DNA of 64,000 nt from Zygnema cylindricum (taxonomy: Eukaryota; Streptophyta; Zygnematophyceae; Zygnematales; Zygnemataceae). The notes under the pieces were generated by a model. That model saw nothing but the letters and a program-made list of their open reading frames with translations. It was not told the origin of the DNA and did not search any database. Position 1 is the stretch's first letter; the number at the start of each line of letters is the position of its first letter. Positions 56,234 through 64,000 of the stretch are shown here, one piece after another. The DNA lies in the NCBI GenBank assembly GCA_037447655.1, contig JBBHKE010000454.1, positions 1 through 64,000 of the forward strand, in the 5' to 3' direction. A program made the position numbers and the translations under genes.

Positions 56234-57875
56234 CTAAAATCTGATTTTTACTGACTTTGTATATTTGAAGGGATCCACAGACTTTCCTTCATCCATAACT
56301 ACTAGATGCTTTACTAAGATTATATCTTCTCTTTTTAGATCATAAACTCTATATCCTTTAACATCCTCATCATATCCTAATAAGTATCCCGGTTTTCCTT
56401 TAAGATCTAGCTTCCAATTAGACCGATCTGTATCTAGATTGAATACTTGACTGCCGAAAACCTTTAAATGAGATAAGTCTGGTTTCCAGCCTGTCCATCT
56501 CTCATAAGGTGTTTGATCTTTTATAGCTGAAGTAAGAACTCTATTTTTGAGGTAATTAGCAGAGTTCATTACTTCTGCCCAAAACCTTTTTCCTATCTTC
56601 TTATCTGGCAACATACTTCTAGCACTATCACTTAGTGTTCTATTTAACCTTTCAGCTAACCCATTCTGTTCCGGAATTTTCTGGAACTGTCTTTTGGTGT
56701 TGAACCCCATCTTCCCTCAAAAAATCATCAAACTGGTTAGATGTATACTCTACACCATTGTCACTCCTTACTCTCTTGATTAGAGTTTCATGGAGTTTTT
56801 CGCTCCATGCTTTGTATTGTCTAAAACAATCCTCAGCTTCTGACTTGTTTTTCAAAAAATACACCCGGGAATACCGAGACCAATCATCAGTTATAGTCAT
56901 CATAAATCTCTTCCCCCCCGGTGAGGGCACTCTAGCCGGTCCCCAAATATCTGTGTGTACTAGATCTAGAAGTTTTTCTCCCTTGTAGGTGGCTGTTTTA
57001 GGAAAGGGTAATGTGCGTGCTTTACCTTGAGCACACCCACTACTATCACTTATATCATCACTCTCACTGAACTGAATCCCTTCCACCACTCCCATCTTTT
57101 TCATCTCTCTTAACTTGTCTAGATTCACATGCCCAAGCCTCTTATGCCACATCATAATATCATGAACACCAGCATAATAAAATTTCTTCTTTTCATTACT
57201 TAAAACCAGCATAAACATCCCATGGCTACCTTTCTCAGCAATGAAATAGACGTCCTCCTCAAAACTAGCAGTAAAGACTCCTTCCGTAGTGCTAGTAAAA
57301 AAACCCTTATCATCTAATACGGACGTAGAGATGAGGTTTTTATTGAGCTCCGGAGTAAACAATACATCGGAGAATGTTACTATGGATGTCTTTCCTTCTA
57401 CTAACACTTTCAAATCTATCGATCCTACAAGAGTAGTGGTGACTATCCTCCCATCCCCGTACTCTATCTCTACGATGGGAATATTTCTTATCTTAGTGAA
57501 CAGGTGCCTATCCTTACACATGTGCATGGAGGCACATGAATCTACAATCCAGCCTGCTTCACCTTTTAATCCACCGTAAGCACATTTTTGCCTTCGTGGT
57601 ATTTCGACCTCGTTTTTCGCCTCGAACTCCTCATCTAAAAAGAGCTCATCGTCCTTGTCCTCGGATTTCGCCTCATGTACCAGTATCACAAGGGCCTTTT
57701 TCTTTCCTCTCGGGGTACCAGTGGTCTGCCCCTCCTTTAACCGAAGCTCAGTTAGCTTAGTGCACTCAGCCATATAGTGCCAAGGTTTCTTACAAAAATG
57801 ACATAAACCTTTGGGAGCCCTTGGTCCGAACTCGTCGGTCTGATTTTTCGTCTCCATCCCCCCATAGTTTCCCAC
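56234..57875 (-). pseudogene. nucleocapsid-protease-integrase of element N
   Basis: Frame 56652-57875 (407 codons): knuckle C-HF-C-KKPW-H-YMAE-C, protease WIVDSCASMHMC (DSGA changed to DSCA at 57529-57543, so the catalytic Gly is lost), LNKNLISTSVLDDKG, WHKRLGHVNLDKL, pre-integrase pair S-S-G-C (first Cys lost), HTDIWGPARVPSPGG, DDWSRYSRVYFLKN, SDNGVEYTSNQFDDFL. A shift at about 56660-56700 leads to 56234-56710 (QNGLAERLNRTLSDSA, WAEVMNSANYLKNRV, TPYERWTGWKPDLSHL, DPFKYTKSVKIRF). Confidence 0.92.
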
Positions 57876-57899
57876 CTCTTTCTAGGAATCCTTGTTCCT

Positions 57900-58700
57900 T
57901 CAATCGGTGGCAGTTACCAAGGCTTGGCTACTCTTTCCCCCCCTTCGGGATCTCAATCGTATTCTTCGAACGAGAATCATCCCTACCACTGAGTTCCATA
58001 TCCACCTTGAGTCTGGCAAGTCCTTTACACGGTTGACTATGTTCTCGAACTCATCAGGTAACTTCATCAGTAAATAGTTAACCTTTTCTTTTTCACTAAA
58101 AACTTTTCCCGCACTCTCTAGCTCCATGAAGAGTGTAGCAAGCTCATTGCAAAAATCCAACATATTTCCCCCTTTGTATACATACTCCTTAACTTTCTGA
58201 TCAGCCAAGTGTTGTTGCTGAATCGTACCACTTCGGTACATCTCTATGAGAGCCATCCAAAGATCGGATGCCCTTTCTACCTGCAAATGAGGACATGCAA
58301 GTCCTTGAGTGAGATGGCGTAGGATGAAGTGCTTTGCCGCCATATTGTTGAAGTCCCAGGTTTCAGTATCATTCTCCTCGTTCCTCGGAATATGTGACAT
58401 GAATGCTAAACCTGTTGCTATTGGTGTTGTTGCCTCCTTCTCCTTTCCTTTGTCCACCACCTCTCCTTCATTTGTTTCCTCCGTTGAAGGTGAATCCTCT
58501 TTCCTGGTGAATCTGCTTCCTTTAAACCTTGGAGGAATTCCAAGACTTGATGGACGCCCCAATCGTCCACTCACTTTCCCCCAAAACCTTTTTTCGCATA
58601 GAGCTCCTATCATCATACTTTCCCAGTATATGAAGCCACTTCCATTAAAGATTGGTACCTTATAGGGTGGGCCCATAACCTGAAACTCTGAGACCTCCAT
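57900..58700 (-). pseudogene. gag of element N, 266 codons, starting in the LTR
   Basis: The frame opens at ATG 58700, 20 bases inside the 5' LTR, and runs through the primer site: MEVSEF from the LTR, QVMGPP from the LTR/PBS junction and PBS, then YKVPIFNGSGFIYWESMMIGALCEKRFW. The gag core follows (NDTETWDFNNMAAKHFILRHLTQGLACPHLQVERASDLW, MKLPDEFENIVNRVKDLPDSRWIWNSVVGMILV). It is the best evidence that the LTR ATG is the true gag start. The frame shifts near 57960 (RIRLRSRRGG) before the knuckle. Confidence 0.92.
58666..58680 (-). promoter_or_regulatory. primer binding site of element N
   Basis: Minus strand GGTTATGGGCCCACC, exact, abutting the LTR. Within the gag frame it is translated as part of Q-V-M-G-P-P. 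Confidence 0.88.
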
Positions 58701-59729
58701 AAGTCCTCAAAGTGGACAGCTTCCAAGAAGCCTCTAGGATAATCTTGACCCCTTTGTGTTTAAGCAAAAATAATTGCCACCCTGGCAGACAAAAACTCTG
58801 ACCACCTTCACCCCTGTGAAGGCAAGACTCCCTTGAGTCAATAGCAAAAAGAATCTCTGAATTTGCTCCCCTGAGCAGTAAGTTATAGAGGGACAAAGTT
58901 GACCTTTTGTACAGGAAGCTCTCTGGGAGAGAGGGTCCTATCTTCTAATTTTTCTAAGTCCTATCTCTCTCACAGACTCTATCTACTGATGTACGGAACG
59001 AATCAGAATACAATTCCGTACGCAAAAGTACAGCTGCCAGTGTACTTTATGTACGGACATTGTACGACATGGCCTAAATGTCCACACGTGGAATATCCGG
59101 ATTCGCTCCTCTAATCCTCGAAGATGCCGCGCTCCAATGTTACATCGCCACGTGTCATCCAATGTGGCGATGCCCACAAACCGCCGAATTCTCCTTTCGC
59201 GATCTCGGCGCTAATTTCGGCCGTCCGATTAAACTCGCATTTGATCGTAGCCGTAATAAATACATGCGCGGTATTTGTTTCGCATACGAAATCAGTGCGC
59301 GGTATTGATTTCTTATCCGTACCGCAATTCGTACTTTTACACTACCATATCTATGTTTCCCGTTAACAGTTATAGTTAAATGATTTATCCTGCGTGTACA
59401 TGTTTAAATTATTATCGTACTATATGCTATGTAAGACTACTTCTAGACTTAACGGCTAAGGCTATCGGCTATCTATTCTCCAACGGCCGGCAGGTACCAG
59501 GATCAAATCCTGTCGCCGGCACATACATTTTAGTAATTAATCCCTAGACTAATATAAATTTCCCGTAAACGTGAGGATAGCCTAGGTAGCCATGGCTCTA
59601 GCATCCTCTCCAATTTCTCAGTGACTGCGACAAGTTTGAGAGTTGAAGAGAGAAGTTAGAGGTAGACTGCCTCGGCTTCTTTATTTCTATTCAGACATAC
59701 AAAATACTTAAAAACCATTAATTTCTACA
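58681..59729 (-). repeat. 5' LTR of element N
   Basis: 1049 bp. Hairpins at 58805-58822 and 58826-58839, tRNA-like module 59446-59523, ACGT-core motif (GCCACGTGTCATCC near 59147). Confidence 0.93.
59446..59523 (+). other. tRNA-like module in 5' LTR of N (antisense to the LTR)
   Basis: GACTTAACGGCTAAGGC as D-arm-like end and ACCAGGATCAAATCCTG as T-arm with a paired stem CAGGA/TCCTG. B-box GGATCAAATCC. Confidence 0.5.
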
Positions 59730-60005
59730 TGGAGGAGCTGGTGCCCCATATGGTTCCTTAACCGGAGAATCAAAGACAGACGCGAATGGGACGGATTCTT
59801 CAGAAACCGGAGACCCTTCTTCCTGTACAAACTTCTCTTGCCTACCTTGCTCTCCAGATTCGATGTTAGAGTTCCCTTCTCTTGGACCTCTCCTCCTCCC
59901 ATTGAGTGAAAGATACTGAAATGACAAGAAATGGAACTCTAACTCCTCTTTAGTAAGTAATGTACTAAAAACTAAACTCATATCCCCCCTAATCCGAGGA
60001 GACAA
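59730..60005 (-). pseudogene. element Q, upstream piece
   Basis: Minus-strand frame of about 95 codons (RIRGDMSLVFSTLLTKEELEF, then a polar Glu/Ser-rich tail ending PYGAPAPP) that continues Q across the insertion of N at TGGAG. No domain recognised. Confidence 0.45.
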
Positions 60006-61204
60006 GTGGGCTCTTTTGCAGTACTGTGCTGATCCGCTAGAAGTCTGACCAATGCTCCCTTAGAATCCACTGCTTTGGGAAAAAAAGATTCTACTAGCCT
60101 ACTCCAGATGGAACACACTGAAGCCAAAAAGTAGTACCAAAGAGGGCACACATAAACTTCCATGCAGAAATAATGAAAGTAAAAAAGAATAGGTTGTTTT
60201 AGATTTAACATTATCACCTTGCTCCAAAAAATAGAATTAAATATGGCAGCAAAGCAAGCTCAACATACCCTGGAAAGTAACGTTGACACAAGAGGAAACG
60301 AAATCTCTCCTGGTGGCCCGGAAAATAGGTAAGGTACTCGTTCACCCCTCGGTTCCCACGGCTCGGAACAGTCAAGACTCTTCTTGGTTTCTAGAGCAAA
60401 AAGTCAAAATCGCCCAAAAGATTGATACTGCCAACTACCCACCTGAACTACGATCTCCACAAAAGACAAATTCAAAACCAAGATGGTAATAGAGTGAAAC
60501 ACTCATACAAGACAAAGATTCTCCAAATGAAGGTTTGTTTGGATTTTTTTGGGGGTTTTCTTATGAGACAGTAGTGAAAAAGTTACATGTCTCCTTCGGC
60601 CCCAAGTGCCTTATAGAACCAAGTTTGTCCAGTTTTAGGTCCAAAAGTCAAAGCAATCGTTGGAGCCAATGAGCGGAAAGCAAATGCTATCGAACTGACA
60701 TAAGACAAAGTAAGCCGTACTACACTTAGGGGAAAAATTTATGTTGCTAACTGCGGCTAGATCCGCGTCCGAAAGTCAAAATTTGTTCCACTATTATAAG
60801 ACAAAGTACTGAAAATGACGTTGAAATGCCAAACTTTGACGTGATGTTATTAATGGACCGCTCTTCAGTTAGACCAGAACTGGATCCCTACTGACAGCTA
60901 ACAACATAATCTAGAGAACAATCCGAGAAGTTACCTGGCGTTCCACAATGTACCCCCCACTAGGGGTGGTGGTAACTGGTTGCATGTAATAGAATTGTAA
61001 TCTTTAAAGAGGAATAATTTTGTAGTCTGGCCTCTATTAGGTGTGAATTAAAGTGCGTCACGCTCGGTTTTAGATATACAAGAATCTGGTCTAGTTTGTT
61101 ACACCTCAATCTCCGTACGGTGGTGACCGTATAGGGTGAAAAAGGGTCCGGATATCTTAGGTAAAAGGTAAGTGTGCCTATAATACACACGGGCTTGACA
61201 TCTC
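60006..61204. other. non-coding interval
   Basis: Short frames on both strands (for example 59978-60217 minus, 60283-60489 plus, 60960-61190 minus) show no recognised motif, and no LTR terminus, tRNA or tandem repeat is visible. It may be the 5' part of Q or older DNA. Confidence 0.4.
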
Positions 61205-63564
61205 TTCGGAGATCTTAAACTCTATATCCTTTTACATTTTCATCATACCAAAGAAGGTATCCCGGTTTTACCCTTGCATCTAGTTTCCAATCAGATTTTT
61301 ATGTGTTTAGACTAAACACTTGACTTCCAAACACCTTTAAGTGTGAAATATTAGGTTTTCTCCCGGTCCATCTTTCATAAGGTGTTTTTCTTTTTGCTGT
61401 CGAGGTAAAGACTCTATTTTTGAGATAGTTAGCACAATTTATAGCTTTTGCCCAAAAGCTTTTCCTTGTCTTTTTATCCGACAACATGCTACGGGCAGTA
61501 TCAATGTCTGATTTAGTTTCTCGGCTACACTTTTTTGTTCTAGGTTCTTTGGAACAGTCTTTTGGTGTTAAACCCCTTCCTCTTTCAAAATATCCCTAAG
61601 CTCGTTAGAGGTGTATTCCCCCCCATTATCACTCCTTGCTCTCTTTATAGGTGTCTCATGAAGCTTCTCACTCTATGCTTTATATTCTTTAAGATAAGTT
61701 GAAGCTTTAGATTTTTTTTTCAAGAAATATACTCTAGAGTATCTAGACCAATCATCAGTGATATTAGGCATAAATCTTTTCCCTCCAACTGATGGCACTT
61801 TGGCTGGTCCCCATATGTCATTATGAACCAGATCTAAGACCTTTTCACCCTTATATGTTGCGGTTTTTGGGAAAGGCAATCCGTGGGCCTTACCTTGAGC
61901 ACACCCACTACAATCATCGTAGGTCTCATTATCTTCAAATGTTTCCCCTCAACTAAACCAATTTTCTTCATTTGTTTCAATCTATCTAGATGCATATGTC
62001 CCAATCTTTTATGCCACATCATCGAATCACCTAAACCGGTATAGTAAACTCATGTCTTTCCATAACTCAAATTCAGCCTAAATATTCCTTAGCTACCCTA
62101 TTCAGCTATGAAGTACATTTAATTCTCATAGCTAGCAACAAGGACTCATTTCTTAGTACTAGTCTCAAAATACTTATCATCTAAGACCGACGTAGAGATA
62201 AGATTCTTGTTCAACTCAGGAATAAATAGATCATCAGAGAAAGTGACTATGGATGTCTTACCATCAACTAAGACTTTGAGATTCACAGATCCCACTAGAT
62301 TAGCGGTTACTATCTCCCATCCCCATACTCTATCTCTATAGTAGGAATCTTTCTCATTTTGGTGAACAATGGTTTTTTCTACACATATACATAGAGGCTC
62401 CAGAATCAATAATCCTTCTTTCTTTAGGAGTTTCTTTTACTCCACCGAAAACACACTTTTTCCTTCTTAGAATCTCCGGCTCACATTTCACCTCGAGCTC
62501 CTCCTTGAGGAGAAGTTCTCCATCGTCCTCATTGGAATCCTCTCCCATAACTTTTGTTGCCACAAATGCCTTTTTCTTTCCTGCGGTTGATTTTCTCATC
62601 TGCACCTTTTTCCATCTTAGCTCTGTCAATTTAGTACACTCCGCCATGTAATTTCCCAGCTTCTTACATAAGTGACAAAGTCCCTTTGAATGCCTCGATC
62701 CAGATTTGTCCGACTGGTTTCCTTTTCTTCCTCCACCAAAGTTATTATAAGGTTTCTTGGAATCCTTATCCCCCCAGTTAGTTCCACCAACCAATGCTTG
62801 AACACTCTTTCCTCCTCTTCGAATCTCAATTGTTCTTTCCCGAACCAGAATCATCCCCACAACGGAGTTCCAGATCCATCGATGATGTGGGAAATCCTGA
62901 ACCTTGTTAACTATGTTTCACAATCATCTGGAGGTTTCATTAACAGAGTATTCACCTTCTCTTTTTCGGTGTCCCTTTTTCTTACACTCTCCAACTCTAT
63001 AAATAACTTGGCCAAGTCATTACAAAAGTCTAACATCTTTCCCCCTTTGTACACATATGGTTGTACCTTTTGTTCTGCCAGCTTCTTTTGTTGAATTGTA
63101 CCAATCTTGTAAATGTTGACAAGAGCCTCCCATAACTCGTCCGCTCTGTCCACATGGAGATGAGGTGTAATAACTGCTTGATTGAGACGCATGAAAATAA
63201 AATGAGTCGCCACGGTGTTTTTGAAATCCGTGATTTCAGTATCATTTGCTTTGGTTTTCTGAAATCTACAACCGAAACCGATCTAGTAGACATAGGTGTG
63301 AGTTTCTCTTTCCCCTTCTCCATCCCTTTGTCTGACAAGATACTTTAACCAACATATTCTACCACCTCTGCCTGCACAGATCCTCGTGTGAATCAAGGTC
63401 CTCCAAACCCTGGTGGGACTTCCAATTTTGCAGTTGGCCAACGCACACAACCATTCACAATGCCCTATATCCGTTTTTCAAAAAATGCACCCCTCATCAT
63501 GGTTTCCCAATATATTAACTTTGTTTCAATGAAAATTACCACCAAAGAGGGTGGGCCGATAGCC
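61205..63564 (-). pseudogene. Copia element R (Fam-II-like): gag to integrase, truncated
   Basis: Minus strand. Gag 63600 to 62860 in pieces (62911-63213: HLHVDRADELWEALVNIYKIGTIQQKKLAEQK, KGGKMLDFCNDLAK); knuckle frame 62354-62860 reads C-HL-C-KKLG-N-YMAE-C, so the zinc His is Asn; protease IIDSGASMYMC is intact in motif. Then 62146-62409 (LNKNLISTSVLDDK), 61834-62022 (WHKRLGHMHLDRLKQMKK), 61673-61879 (HNDIWGPAKVPSVGG, TDDWSRYSRVYFLKK), 61299-61487 (WAKAINCANYLKNRVFTS, TPYERWTGRKPNISHL). Similarity ends near 61205 after the integrase C-terminal; RT, RNase H and 3' LTR are missing. Confidence 0.83.
63550..63564 (-). promoter_or_regulatory. primer binding site of element R
   Basis: Minus strand GGCTATCGGCCCACC: two mismatches from the consensus GGTTATGGGCCCACC, in the expected place. 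Confidence 0.65.
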
Positions 63565-63878
63565 AGTAATTATGTGACCTCGATTGGTTCACTTAATGTC
63601 CAGCTTATATAAAGCCTTTAAGATAAATTTTGCCCGTTTGACTTTAGCAATGAATAACTACCACCTTGGCACGCAAAAACTCTGACTGAATTCACCTGTT
63701 TGTAGCCTAAACTCTTCACAGTTGGCACCAAAAAGAATCATTAAAATTGCTCACTTGAGCATTAAGTTATGACTGGCCAAAGATGGCATATAAATACAGA
63801 TGCACTTTGGGAGAGAGGCGCCAACCTAAACTTTTCTAAGTCTTAAGCTTTCTGTCTGAACCTACTACTAGTGTCCCT
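63565..63878 (-). repeat. 5' LTR of element R, end part
   Basis: About 314 bp up to the insertion of LTR S. Shows the block with AAAAAGAATCATT, a TATA-like ATATAAATA near 63789-63797, and AAACTCTGAC. The terminal CA is not preserved (ends ..ATTACT on the minus strand). Confidence 0.65.
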
Positions 63879-64000
63879 TGAAACTATGAGACCTCTATAA
63901 GTCCTCAAAGTGGACAGCTTCCAAGAAGCCTCTAGGATAACCTTGACCCCTTTGTGTTTCACCAAAAATAACTGCCACCCTGGCAGACAAAAACTCTGAC
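63879..64000 (-). repeat. end of Fam-II LTR S, running out of the window
   Basis: Minus-strand LTR end TATAGTTTCA at 63879, matching the ends of G, M and N for the remaining 122 bases. Inserted into the LTR of R; the downstream flank is TCCCT (63874-63878). The rest lies to the right of the window. Confidence 0.8.

Larger units (their letters stand above)
53280..59729 (-). mobile_element. full-length Copia element N (Fam-II), best preserved
   Basis: 6450 bp: 3' LTR 53280-54327, purine tract 54328-54340, pol, gag, primer site 58666-58680, 5' LTR 58681-59729. Perfect 5-bp target duplication TGGAG at 53275-53279 and 59730-59734. Inserted in element Q. Only a few stops or shifts interrupt gag-pol. 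Confidence 0.95.

Noticed and set aside
60006-61204. Host gene between Q and R
   Set aside because: Only short frames without domains, splice-like structure or conserved motifs could be seen.

Overview
This is plant nuclear DNA built almost entirely from nested, decayed Ty1/Copia LTR retrotransposons. The polyproteins have the Copia order gag - protease - integrase - reverse transcriptase - RNase H, with plant-type motifs (CX2CX4HX4C knuckle, D-S-G-A, WHKRLGH, SDNG, LYGLKQAP, YVDDLL, DIR at the RNase H end). I see no host gene, rRNA, functional tRNA or CRISPR. Four families are named here: Fam-I (elements A, B, E, F), Fam-II (C, G, M, N, R, S), Fam-III (J) and Fam-IV (H and an LTR end at 1-125). 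The species cannot be named. The primer type described below is known from Drosophila copia, yeast Ty5 and Volvox Osser, so a land plant carrying an Osser-like Copia lineage is possible but not shown.

Layout, left to right: Fam-IV LTR end (1-125); element A (+, 126-5733); a CT microsatellite and non-coding DNA with LTR fragments (5734-8273); element C (+, 8274-10110); non-coding DNA with a diverged direct repeat (10111-12066); element B with the 3' LTR of F (+, 12067-18439); 3' part of J (+, 18440-20226); element E (-) interrupted by complete insertions G (22937-29405) and H (31128-37091); 5' part of F (-, 37337-40006); 5' part of J (-, 40007-47869), itself holding a Fam-II fragment M; the detached end of E's 3' LTR (+, 47870-48327); a non-Copia retroelement remnant Q (-, 48328-53279 and 59730-60005) split by complete element N (53280-59729); non-coding DNA; element R (-, 61205-63878); and the end of another LTR, S, running out of the window.

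Target-site duplications (TSDs) fix the history. G (CAACG/CAACC), H (AATAG) and N (TGGAG) are simple full-length insertions. F has its 5' LTR at 38963-40006 on the minus strand and its matching 3' LTR at 17394-18439 on the plus strand, both flanked by TGTAA in element orientation. J has the same split (46872-47869 minus, 19229-20226 plus, TSD TCCAC), and E's 3' LTR is cut into two oppositely oriented halves at the J insertion site. Together these show an inversion (or an inverted misassembly) of the segment between.

The most interesting biology is a shared element design. (1) The LTR ends in CA (or a mutated version of it) and is followed with no spacer by GGTTATGGGCCCACC, complementary to the anticodon arm of initiator tRNA-Met, implying priming by a half-tRNA. 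(2) The gag ATG lies inside the LTR, 20 nt (Fam-I/II) or 59 nt (Fam-III/IV) before its end, and the frame runs through the primer binding site, so the site encodes V-M-G-P-P. (3) Fam-I and Fam-II LTRs carry an antisense tRNA-like module. (4) They also carry two adjacent hairpins whose stems differ between families but stay paired. All coding regions are broken by stops or frameshifts; the best preserved is the 561-codon RT-RNase H frame of N.
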